Source: Bacteroidales bacterium (GTDB lineage Bacteria; Bacteroidota; Bacteroidia; Bacteroidales; UBA7960). Taken from it: a DNA stretch of 11,127 nt. The notes under the pieces were generated by a model. It did no database searches and was not told the DNA's origin. It saw nothing but the letters and a program-made list of their open reading frames with translations. Position numbers and translations under genes: made by a program. Where the stretch lies: the NCBI GenBank assembly GCA_003557805.1, contig PWNY01000281.1:1-11127 (forward strand), given 5' to 3'. Position 1 is the stretch's first letter. Each line of letters starts with the position of its first letter. Below, piece after piece: positions 1-6,118 of this stretch.

Positions 1-939
1 ATGTTCAAATATTTGTTCGGCCCGGTGCCTTCACGCAGGTTGGGCATGTCGCTTGGCGTTGACCTGGTGCCCGCCAAGGTGTGTTCCCTTGACTGTGTTT
101 ACTGTGAGGTAGGGAAAACTACCAGCCATACACTGGAAAGAAAGGAGTATATCCCCTATGATAAGATCACTGAAGAATTAAGCTCCTATTTCAATAACAA
201 TCCTGACCCTGATTACATCACCTTTTCCGGTTCGGGCGAACCCTGTTTGAATATTAAAATAGGTGATGTGCTTAAGTTTATCAAGCAGAACAAACCGGGT
301 GTTCCCGTGGCCCTGCTGACCAACGGTACCCTTTTCCATGACCCTGAAGTCAGGGCCTCAGTTGCCGATGCGGATCTTGTACTGCCGTCACTTGATGCTG
401 TTACTGCGGAGGTCTTTAGTAAAATAAACAGGCCTGCCCCCGGATTAACTGTGGAGCGTCATATCAGGGGGCTTATAGAGTTCAGCAGGGAATACAGGGG
501 CAGGATATGGCTTGAGGTACTGATACTGCCGGGCTTTAATGACAGTGAAGAAGAGTTGCTGGCTATGAAAGAGGTGATAAAAGAGATCGCACCGGAGTCG
601 GTGCAGCTAAACACACTTGACAGGCCAGGCACGGTTGAAGGCTTAAGGGGTGCCACCCGGATGGAGCTTCAGAGGGTTATGGACCTGTGGGGACTGGAAA
701 ATGCAAGCATAATAGCTGCAGGGGCCAACCGCAAGAATATAAGGGCCTACAGGGAAGACATGGAAAATGCGATCCTTGAGACCATTTCAAGAAGACCCTG
801 CACCGTGGAGGACCTGATCTCGATCCTCGGTATTCATATTAATGAGATCAACAAATACCTCGACGTTTTGGAATCTGACGGGGTAATAGAGTCAGTAAGG
901 CTGGAAAGGGGAATATTTTACCGAAGAAAAGCATCCTGA
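1..939 (+). CDS. Radical SAM protein with C-terminal winged-helix-like region (COG0731-like)
   Basis: This is a 312-residue radical SAM enzyme. The CX3CX2C motif that binds the [4Fe-4S] cluster is at Cys28, Cys32 and Cys35, and the GSGEP segment at 77-81 matches the SAM-binding 'GGE' region. The opening FGPVPSRRLG is typical of the COG0731-like family, so the ATG at base 1 is very likely the true start. After the barrel, residues about 255-312 look like a small winged-helix domain (TVEDLISILGIHINEINKYL), as often seen in this subfamily. Its substrate is unknown. It resembles the TYW1-like group, but I see no reason to assign tRNA modification. It lies just upstream of the MinD/NifX cluster but is separated from it by a promoter and palindrome, so it is probably transcribed separately. 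Assignment to the superfamily is secure; the function is not. Confidence 0.9.
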   Translation: MFKYLFGPVPSRRLGMSLGVDLVPAKVCSLDCVYCEVGKTTSHTLERKEYIPYDKITEELSSYFNNNPDPDYITFSGSGEPCLNIKIGDVLKFIKQNKPGVPVALLTNGTLFHDPEVRASVADADLVLPSLDAVTAEVFSKINRPAPGLTVERHIRGLIEFSREYRGRIWLEVLILPGFNDSEEELLAMKEVIKEIAPESVQLNTLDRPGTVEGLRGATRMELQRVMDLWGLENASIIAAGANRKNIRAYREDMENAILETISRRPCTVEDLISILGIHINEINKYLDVLESDGVIESVRLERGIFYRRKAS

Positions 940-967
940 TTTACATTATTTAATGAAAAGCATTTTG

Positions 968-987
968 AAATGAACAATAGTTCATTT
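968..987. promoter_or_regulatory. Palindromic operator-like site upstream of the plus-strand operon
   Basis: The sequence AAATGAACAATAGTTCATTT is an inverted repeat with perfect 8-base arms around a 4-base centre (AATA). It ends 3 bases before the TTTG element of the predicted promoter, and its core 970-985 ends 5 bases before it. A closely related palindrome occupies almost the same place at the other operon's promoter (6119-6134). The layout, two 5-base half-sites separated by 4 bases, is that of CRP/FNR-family sites; the identity of the regulator is inference. Confidence 0.6.
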
Positions 988-990
988 AAC

Positions 991-1021
991 TTTGCTTGTG
1001 TCATTGGTATGTGTAAATATC
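991..1021 (+). promoter_or_regulatory. Probable Bacteroidetes-type promoter of the plus-strand operon
   Basis: TTTG at 991-994 is followed after exactly 19 bases by TAAATATC at 1014-1021, a 6-of-8-or-worse match to the Bacteroidetes -7 element TAnnTTTG (TA and the first two T-region positions only partly fit). Transcription would begin near 1025-1028. The element is weaker than the one at 6084-6114, but the spacing and the palindrome just upstream support it. With this start site, an initiation codon at 1034 would have a very short leader. Confidence 0.4.
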
Positions 1022-1033
1022 ATGTGTAAGGGA

Positions 1034-1646
1034 ATGCTCAAAAGCTTCGGGGAAATATTCGGAATGCGCTTCACTTCAGTGAGTATAAACGGCAGTTTAT
1101 TCAATGGGGTTGTTAATGTACCCCGTCGAAGAATAAGCCTGTGTGAAGCTGTAAAATGCTCTTTCAGTATTCCTGTCAGAATGGACAGGAGCAACCTGGG
1201 TTGCCCCGGTGCCGCCAGAAGCATGGGGTTTATTGCTGATGATGCAGGGATTGCAGCTGAAATTTCCCGTAACGGCGGGGTTAATGAAGAGTGGGCGCAT
1301 AAGATAATTTCCGGTATTCCTGTTTTGGATAACATCAGGCATATTGACCTTGGGCTGCATACCTGCGGCCAGGTCAACGGCAATGATATGTATGTTGTTT
1401 ATATGCATCCCGGTAAGTTCACCAGGCTTCTGTTGTTGCTTGCTAAAATAGAGATCGTACCACGTATTGCCAACCAGGTCTTCCTCTCGGTATGTGGAAG
1501 TGTCATAGCGAGAACCATTTCAGATAATTCGGTAAGTGTATCCTTCGGCTGTCCTGATTCAAGGAGGGTTGGGGGGAATAGATAACAGTGAGCTGGTTGT
1601 GGGTATACCAGCCAGTTTATCCGGTTATATTGCAGAAAATTTCTAA
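1034..1646 (+). CDS. DUF169 family protein, reading frame broken by one base in a G run
   Basis: The open frame reads to a stop at 1583-1585, but the family sequence continues in the next frame. Dropping one G from the run of six at 1571-1576 gives VGGIDNSELVVGIPASLSG and a stop at 1644-1646, for a product of about 203 residues. Features seen are CEAVKCS near 37-43, CPGAARSMGF at 57-66, and SFGCPDSR at 170-177 leading into the restored GIP segment, which together resemble DUF169 (COG2043), a family of unknown function frequent in anaerobes. I chose ATG 1034 (MLKSFGEIFGM) because it aligns with the family's usual N-terminus; ATG 1064 and TTG 992 are alternatives. It is the first gene of the operon that continues with the AhpD-like protein. 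The break may be a sequencing or assembly error, a recent mutation, or slippage. Without correction the product loses about 20 C-terminal residues. Confidence 0.7.
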
Positions 1647-1676
1647 TGATTTTTTAACCTTTAAAACAGAAAGATT

Positions 1677-2015
1677 ATGAGTGATTATTCAGAACAGGCC
1701 AAAGCCGTATTTGACTTTATCGGAAAACTGTCAAAGGAGAACCCTAAGATTGCCGAGGGTTTTGGTACAATGCACAAGGCAACTGCCGAGGATAAGGCAC
1801 TAAGTGCAAAACACAAGGAGCTTATTGCACTTGGTATTGCAATTACCATCAGGTGCGAGGGATGTATTGCATGCCATGTAAAAGATGCTATCAAGACAGG
1901 AGCTACCAGGGAGGAGATTGTAGAGACAATAGGAGTTGCAATAGTGATGGGGGGAGGTCCTTCGATAGTATACGGAGACAAGGCATACAAAGCAATGGAA
2001 GAAATGATGAAGTAA
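1677..2015 (+). CDS. AhpD-like / carboxymuconolactone decarboxylase family protein
   Basis: This 112-residue all-alpha protein belongs to the CMD/AhpD family. The AhpD signature EX11CX2CX3H is complete: Glu48, Cys60, Cys63 and His67. An extra Cys66 sits next to the catalytic His. Family members with this motif act as thiol-disulfide oxidoreductases or peroxidase partners, whereas members without the cysteines act as decarboxylases, so a redox role is more likely here. The stretch GATREEIVETIGVAIVMGGGPS is the usual family ending. It lies 30 bases after the restored end of the DUF169 gene and upstream of the DUF5320 and MinD genes. Its electron donor and substrate are not visible. It may protect or recycle thiols or metal clusters in this system, which is inference from context. 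Confidence 0.88.
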   Translation: MSDYSEQAKAVFDFIGKLSKENPKIAEGFGTMHKATAEDKALSAKHKELIALGIAITIRCEGCIACHVKDAIKTGATREEIVETIGVAIVMGGGPSIVYGDKAYKAMEEMMK

Positions 2016-2017
2016 GT

Positions 2018-2039
2018 GCCCTGCCTTAATGGCGTGGGC
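2018..2039 (+). terminator. Possible stem-loop just after the AhpD-like gene
   Basis: GCCC-T-GCC pairs with GGC-GT-GGGC around a TTAAT loop, giving about seven GC pairs with a small bulge, and TTTAAT follows. It starts two bases after the stop codon. The T tract is poor, so it may be a partial terminator, an mRNA-stabilising or processing element within the operon, or chance. Confidence 0.3.
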
Positions 2040-2089
2040 TTTAATGCTTATTGGTAACTATATTGTTTAACCCAAAAAAAACTAAAATT

Positions 2090-2278
2090 ATGCCAGGACT
2101 TGACGGAACCGGACCTGAAGGCAAGGGACGTCTTACAGGCCGGGAACTTGGACGTTGTAAAAAAAATGCTGCTGATGAGGATTTGATCGGAAGATTGGGA
2201 AAGGGTATGGCAAAAAGACGAAGGGCTGAAGGTGGTGAAGGCAAGGGAAGGCGGTTGAAAAGCGGACAGGATATATAA
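2090..2278 (+). CDS. Small DUF5320-type protein
   Basis: This 62-residue protein begins MPGLDGTGPEGKGRLTGREL, close to the MPGxDxTGPxGxGxxTGR opening of DUF5320 proteins. That match makes ATG 2090 the start rather than the in-frame TTG at 2051. The product is very basic and glycine-rich, with a single Cys23 in GRCKK and a second GEGKGRR repeat at 50-55. DUF5320 has no known function but is often found beside NifX/NifB-like and MinD/Mrp genes in anaerobes, as here. The gene ends 17 bases before the NifX-type gene, so the two are very probably co-transcribed. Most of the 3' half is unlike other family members I recall, so the family call rests on the N-terminus. Confidence 0.72.
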   Translation: MPGLDGTGPEGKGRLTGRELGRCKKNAADEDLIGRLGKGMAKRRRAEGGEGKGRRLKSGQDI

Positions 2279-2295
2279 AACTAAAGCAAAGAAAT

Positions 2296-2724
2296 ATGCG
2301 ATCAGAAGAAAATTCCGGGCATGCTATTAAAACACAGTTGGCATGTGGCGGTAATGGTTGTTGTATTGCCTTACCGCTTGTGAATAACTTGTTGTCTGCC
2401 CATTTTGGCCATTGTGAAGAGTTTGCCGTTGTGAACATAGAGAACGGAAAGCTTGGTGAACTCAGAAGGTTCCGCCCCCCGGAACATGCACCCGGGGTCT
2501 ATCCGGAATGGCTCTCCGGTTATGGTGTTACTGATGTAATTGCTGGTGGTATAGGGCAGAAAGCTATATCATTGTTTAACAGTTATGGTATAAATGTTTT
2601 TGCCGGAGCCCCGCAAATTTCCCTGGAAGAGCTTATCAATGATTTTTTGTCAGGCAGCCTTAATCTTACTGCCAACTACTGCGATCATGGCAGTGGCGGT
2701 CACACCGGGTGCAAAGGCAGGTAA
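2296..2724 (+). CDS. Dinitrogenase iron-molybdenum cofactor (NifX/NifB/orange protein) family protein with Cys/His-rich ends
   Basis: This 142-residue protein has the NifX/ORP fold signature: IALPLVNNLLSAHFGHCEEF at 24-43, an EHAPG motif at 63-67, and VIAGGIGQKAISLFNSYGI at 81-99. The family (PF02579) binds Fe-Mo or Mo-Cu sulfide clusters and their precursors. Both ends carry added metal ligands: Cys17, Cys22 and Cys23 before the fold, and Cys129, His131, His136 and Cys139 in the tail. These are absent from the second family member at 5300-5629. It sits 3 bases upstream of the first ferredoxin-containing MinD ATPase, the usual pairing. No nitrogenase genes are in the window, so a role in nitrogen fixation is not implied. 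A cluster carrier or scaffold role is likely but inferred. Confidence 0.87.
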   Translation: MRSEENSGHAIKTQLACGGNGCCIALPLVNNLLSAHFGHCEEFAVVNIENGKLGELRRFRPPEHAPGVYPEWLSGYGVTDVIAGGIGQKAISLFNSYGINVFAGAPQISLEELINDFLSGSLNLTANYCDHGSGGHTGCKGR

Positions 2725-2727
2725 ATT

Positions 2728-3600
2728 ATGAAATTAGCTGTTGCCAGCGGTAAGGGCGGGACCGGAAAGACCTTTTTTGCCGTAAATATTTTCTATTCGC
2801 TGATAAGTGCAGGGAAGTGCGCCATACTGCTGGATTGTGATGCCGAAGAACCAAATGCCGCCCTTTTCGTGGGTGGAGAACAGGCCGGATTTGATAAGGT
2901 ATGCCTGGACATACCTGTAATTGATAAGGAAAAATGCCTGTATTGTAGTAAATGCAGTGAATCCTGCTATTACAATGCAATATTTATAATTCCTACGTCT
3001 TCCATAATAAGGGTTATTGAGGAGTTATGCCATGGATGCGGTGTTTGTAATTATGTCTGTGATAACGATGCAATCGGGAAAAAAGAAAAACCTCTCGGAT
3101 ATGTGGTGAATTACGTCCTTGACAATGGTGCAAGGCTTATAGAAACCCGCATGGACGTGGGAGTATATTCTCCGGTTAAGCTAATCCGGGCAGGTGTGGC
3201 TGCTGCAAAGGGTGCGTCACTGGTGATCATGGATTCTCCACCAGGATCATCCTGCCCGTTTATTCATACCGTGGCCGGTGCAGACTATGTGGTACTGGTA
3301 ACCGAACCAACACCTTTTGGTTTGTCGGATCTTCGCCAGTCAATATCCGTGTTGAGACAGCTGAACAAACCCTTTGGGGTCGTGGTTAACAAAGCCGGTA
3401 TTGGAGACAGTGCAATATATGATTATTTGCTTGGTGAAGATATTGCGCTTCTGATGGAGATTCCTTTCAAAAGGGAAATTGCTGAATATTGCGCCAGGGG
3501 TGAGCTCTTCGCGGTTCAAGATATTGAATTCCGGAAGCAACTCCTGGCTGTCTTCGGTAAAATTTACAGGAATTATGGAGATCGTGATCGTAAGCGGTAA
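2728..3600 (+). CDS. MinD-superfamily P-loop ATPase with inserted 2[4Fe-4S] ferredoxin domain (first of a tandem pair)
   Basis: This 290-residue cytoplasmic ATPase has a deviant Walker A GKGGTGKT at 8-15, a switch I-like DCDAEEPN at 36-43, and DSPPGSSCP at 169-177 as the Walker B/switch II region. Between them is a bacterial ferredoxin insert with two CX2CX2CX3C sets: Cys70, 73, 76 and 80, and Cys101, 104, 107 and 111. This architecture (COG1149-like) is known from archaea and strict anaerobes and is found in the Desulfovibrio orange protein complex (DVU2103/DVU2104). It probably couples ATP hydrolysis to electron transfer or cluster handling, but no reaction is established. The downstream paralogue begins 26 bases before this gene ends, which suggests translational coupling and possibly a heterodimer. 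Confidence 0.92.
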   Translation: MKLAVASGKGGTGKTFFAVNIFYSLISAGKCAILLDCDAEEPNAALFVGGEQAGFDKVCLDIPVIDKEKCLYCSKCSESCYYNAIFIIPTSSIIRVIEELCHGCGVCNYVCDNDAIGKKEKPLGYVVNYVLDNGARLIETRMDVGVYSPVKLIRAGVAAAKGASLVIMDSPPGSSCPFIHTVAGADYVVLVTEPTPFGLSDLRQSISVLRQLNKPFGVVVNKAGIGDSAIYDYLLGEDIALLMEIPFKREIAEYCARGELFAVQDIEFRKQLLAVFGKIYRNYGDRDRKR

Positions 3601-4441
3601 GGGCGGGACAGGTAAGAGTTCCGTCGCAGCTGCACTGGCAAGCCTGTCAGGGGATGTCGTCCTTGCAGACTGTGATGTGGATGCTGCCAATCAGTACATT
3701 TTATATAAGCCGCAAGAAGAAGAGTTTGAGGCCTTCACCGGCAGCAGGGAGGCACTGCTGGACCGGACCAGGTGTGATAATTGTATGATATGCATTGAAT
3801 ACTGCAGGTTTGATGCAATATCATTAACAGAAGGTCAGGTTTGTATATCCCCAATATTTTGTGATGGTTGCGGTTTGTGTGCAAAGGTTTGTCCAGGGGA
3901 AGCAATTGTCATGACGGAGCACAGAAACTCGATGCTTGTTTCCGCCTCCTTCAGGTACGGAAGGATGGTTTTCGGCAAACTGGCCCCGGGTGAGGAAAAT
4001 TCCGGGAAGCTTGTGAGCCTTGTAAAGGAAAAGGCCAGGCAGTTATCTTTTTATGGTCAGAAAAGCGATATAATAATAGACGGCCCGCCGGGCATAGGTT
4101 GTCCTGTCATTGCCTCAATTGTCGGAGCTGACCGGGTCATTATCGTAACAGAGCCTTCAGTTGCCGCTATAAAGGATATGGAAAGGCTTCTTTCCCTTTG
4201 CAGTTCGATTGGTTTAAACACCGGTGTCCTAATAAACAAATCGGACCTTGACAGGGAGAAACAGAATGAGATCACCGATCTTTGCCATAAGGAGGGAATC
4301 CATATCCATGGTAAAATCCCGTATGACCCAATGTTTGTGGATGCAATGGTACATTGCAGGAGCATATGCGAATGGGTTCCTGGGTCAGGTACAGTATCGG
4401 TATTGCGTGATATCCACAGGGATATTTTTAATGGCCGCTAA
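3575..4441 (+). CDS. MinD-superfamily P-loop ATPase with inserted 2[4Fe-4S] ferredoxin domain (second of a tandem pair)
   Basis: This 288-residue paralogue of the preceding gene begins at ATG 3575 (MEIVIVSGKGG). The frame is open further upstream, but that part overlaps the previous gene and is not conserved. It has Walker A GKGGTGKS at 8-15, DCDVDAAN at 32-39, and DGPPGIGCP at 169-177. The ferredoxin insert has Cys67, 70, 73 and 77, and Cys96, 99, 102 and 106, so both clusters should be intact. The two paralogues differ most between the ferredoxin insert and switch II, and in the C-terminal third. The stop codon at 4439-4441 overlaps the stop of the converging Mrp gene. It probably works with its neighbour and the NifX-type proteins, inferred from context and the Desulfovibrio ORP complex. 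Confidence 0.92.
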   Translation: MEIVIVSGKGGTGKSSVAAALASLSGDVVLADCDVDAANQYILYKPQEEEFEAFTGSREALLDRTRCDNCMICIEYCRFDAISLTEGQVCISPIFCDGCGLCAKVCPGEAIVMTEHRNSMLVSASFRYGRMVFGKLAPGEENSGKLVSLVKEKARQLSFYGQKSDIIIDGPPGIGCPVIASIVGADRVIIVTEPSVAAIKDMERLLSLCSSIGLNTGVLINKSDLDREKQNEITDLCHKEGIHIHGKIPYDPMFVDAMVHCRSICEWVPGSGTVSVLRDIHRDIFNGR

Positions 4442-5241
4442 GCAGGGAGGCGCGAGCAAATAGCCGAAGTCAGTTTTTCAAATGCATCTGAAATTTCACT
4501 GTTTTCTATGCTGAATACGTTATTACCCTTGTCTGCCTCTGCACCTGCCTCCATGACCAGGGGGATCCTGGCAAGCAGGGGTACATTTAGTTCCTCTGCC
4601 AGTCTTTTCCCGCCGTCTTTTCCGAAAATGTAGTAACGCTCTTGCGGGTGTTCTGCGGGTGTGAACCATGACATGTTTTCAACCACACCGATTATGGGTA
4701 CCTTGATTCCCTGGTTGTTGAACATTGAAGCTGCTTTACGTGCGTCCAAAAGAGAAAGCTCCTGAGGTGTTGTCACTATTATTGCACCAGATATGTTGAG
4801 TTTTTGTGCCGAAGTGAGCTGTATATCACTGGTGCCAGGAGGGAAGTCGACTATCATATAATCTGTGTCCCCCCAATGTGTCTCCCCGAACAATTGCTCA
4901 AGTGTCTTGGCTGCCATTGGCCCCCGCCATATAAGTCCCTGGCCTGTACCTACAAAGAATCCAACTGATTGTATCCTGACACCGTATTTCCCGACAGGGA
5001 TTATCATCTTGTTTCCATTTACCATTTCAACCCCGGGTTTGCCATCCTCAATACCGAACATCCGTGGAATAGAGGGCCCGAATATATCTGCATCTACCAG
5101 TGCGGTTTTGTATCCGTTCCGGGCAAGTGAAACTGCAAGGTTAGCGGCTACCGTTGATTTTCCCACACCTCCCTTGCCCGAGGCAACGGTTATAATATTC
5201 TTTACACCCTTCATTTCAATTTTTTCAAAAAGTCCGCTCAT
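4438..5241 (-). CDS. Short Mrp/NBP35-family ATPase lacking the usual CxxC and N-terminal MIP18-like domain
   Basis: This 267-residue Mrp/NBP35-type P-loop ATPase has GKGGVGKST at 22-30, DADIFGPSIP at 50-59 and DFPPGTSD at 132-139. Housekeeping Mrp proteins carry Fe-S clusters using a C-terminal CxxC after NMS-F. Here that position reads ENMSWFTPAEHPQ at 189-199, with no cysteines. The N-terminal DUF59/MIP18 domain of full-length Mrp is also missing. The TPAE variant is, as I recall, common in Bacteroidetes Mrp proteins, so it may be lineage-specific rather than damage. It is the last gene of the minus-strand operon, 58 bases after the orange-protein-like gene. It matches the Mrp partner of the Desulfovibrio ORP complex in position and family. 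If it handles clusters, it must bind them differently or rely on its partners. Confidence 0.9.
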   Translation of the reverse strand: MSGLFEKIEMKGVKNIITVASGKGGVGKSTVAANLAVSLARNGYKTALVDADIFGPSIPRMFGIEDGKPGVEMVNGNKMIIPVGKYGVRIQSVGFFVGTGQGLIWRGPMAAKTLEQLFGETHWGDTDYMIVDFPPGTSDIQLTSAQKLNISGAIIVTTPQELSLLDARKAASMFNNQGIKVPIIGVVENMSWFTPAEHPQERYYIFGKDGGKRLAEELNVPLLARIPLVMEAGAEADKGNNVFSIENSEISDAFEKLTSAICSRLPA

Positions 5242-5299
5242 TTTAAGAGTAAATTAATGGTAAAATAATGTTTTATTCCCCTATTAAAAAGTCAACAGC

Positions 5300-5629
5300 C
5301 TATTCACCTTTTTGTTCTTTCAGCATGCTAACTATCTGGTCAATGTTTATATCACTGTTGTTGAGTATTATCATTTGGATACCCAGGCTGTCAAGCAGGG
5401 ATTTTATCTTTATGCCGAACTCCCCCGATATTATTCTCTTTACGCCTTTATCAGCGATAAGTTTTACTGCAACGGGGCCGGCACCCTCTCGGCTCTCCTT
5501 GCCGGGATTCGGGATGAACTCCATGGCGCCGCTGCTGGTGTCATAGATAAAAAAGAAAGAGCAGCGTCCGAAACGCTGGTCTAATTTACTTTCAATGCTG
5601 TTGCCCTTACTTGTTACTGCAATTTTCAT
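5300..5629 (-). CDS. Orange-protein-like member of the NifX/NifB cofactor family
   Basis: This 109-residue protein starts MKIAVTSKGNSIESKLDQRF and has the RFGRCSFFFIYD stretch at 19-30 that is typical of orange-protein-like members of PF02579. Cys23 is the only cysteine. The RRIISGEFGIKIKSLLDSLG-like region (65-83) is the usual second half. I chose ATG 5629 over the in-frame ATG 5659 because family proteins begin directly at MKIAV. Its first 23 bases overlap the end of the DUF134 gene, implying translational coupling. Desulfovibrio gigas ORP binds a Mo-Cu-Mo sulfide cluster without strict cysteine ligation, and a similar role is possible here but not shown by the sequence. It differs from the family member at 2296-2724 by lacking the Cys/His-rich ends. 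Confidence 0.88.
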   Translation of the reverse strand: MKIAVTSKGNSIESKLDQRFGRCSFFFIYDTSSGAMEFIPNPGKESREGAGPVAVKLIADKGVKRIISGEFGIKIKSLLDSLGIQMIILNNSDINIDQIVSMLKEQKGE

Positions 5630-6065
5630 TTCCTGATGGGTTTTCCGGATAGGATTCACACCTGATGATCTCCCTGCTGCCGCAAAGTGCGCAGCTGTTA
5701 ACCTCCAGTCGTTTATCAGGATGGTTGAAATGGCAGCTGCAATTCAGGCATGAATACCAGTCATTGTCAAAATAGACCTTACCCCCTTCTATTATTATCT
5801 GCTTACCCTCAACAAGGGCAGAGGCTACCTTTCTTTTCGCGCTTGAATATATTCTTGTAAATGTGGGCCTGGATACATTCATGCTTTCCGAGGCTTTCTG
5901 GTGATTTAACTCTTCAAGGTCGCAAAGGCGCATGGCTTCATATTCTTCCAGGCCCAGGAAGACTGCAGGCGGTTTTCCCGGTGGCAGCTTGCTGCCATAG
6001 GGTATCATGCCCGAAACCACAGGGGGGTCGCTGATCTTTCTCGGCCTTATGCGCCTGGGTGACAT
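5607..6065 (-). CDS. DUF134 family protein: HTH plus zinc-ribbon-like region, putative regulator
   Basis: This 152-residue protein begins MSPRRIRPRKISDPPVVSGM and matches DUF134 (PF02001). Residues about 40-82 (YEAMRLCDLEELNHQKASES followed by MNVSRPTFTRIYSSAKRKV) form a sigma-70 region 4-like helix-turn-helix. CX2C pairs at Cys106/109 and Cys125/128, with further Cys111, His112 and Cys136, suggest a zinc ribbon or metal sensor. DUF134 proteins are often encoded beside NifX/ORP-type and MinD/Mrp genes. It leads the minus-strand operon, with a strong promoter and a palindrome upstream, so it could regulate itself and the opposite operon. That is inference: DNA binding has not been shown here. 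The C-terminal tail after residue 138 is low in conserved features. Confidence 0.88.
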   Translation of the reverse strand: MSPRRIRPRKISDPPVVSGMIPYGSKLPPGKPPAVFLGLEEYEAMRLCDLEELNHQKASESMNVSRPTFTRIYSSAKRKVASALVEGKQIIIEGGKVYFDNDWYSCLNCSCHFNHPDKRLEVNSCALCGSREIIRCESYPENPSGNENCSNK

Positions 6066-6083
6066 AACTGAAAATTATTTATG

Positions 6084-6114
6084 CGAAAATAGTCATATTT
6101 TTGTTCAAAACAAA
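6084..6114 (-). promoter_or_regulatory. Bacteroidetes-type promoter of the minus-strand operon
   Basis: Read on the minus strand, TTTG (6114-6111) is followed by exactly 19 bases and then TATTTTCG (6091-6084), seven of eight informative or free positions of TAnnTTTG. Transcription would start near 6078-6081, giving a leader of roughly 15 bases before the DUF134 start at 6065. The spacer contains an additional TGAAC half-site. Confidence 0.6.
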
Positions 6115-6118
6115 TAAA

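Noticed and set aside
992..1033. Upstream TTG/ATG starts (992, 1022) for the DUF169 gene
   Set aside because: They overlap the predicted promoter, and the added residues do not resemble the family's N-terminus.
2051..2089. TTG start extending the DUF5320-type gene by 13 residues
   Set aside because: The family begins at MPG, which corresponds to ATG 2090.
3479..3574. Upstream extension of the second MinD-type ATPase
   Set aside because: The extra 32 residues lie inside the preceding gene in another frame and have no family match; ATG 3575 gives the normal P-loop start.
2296..4441. Reading the NifX-type and ATPase genes as a nitrogen-fixation locus
   Set aside because: No nifH, nifD, nifK, nifE, nifN or nifB is present, and the family members match the orange-protein/MinD context better.
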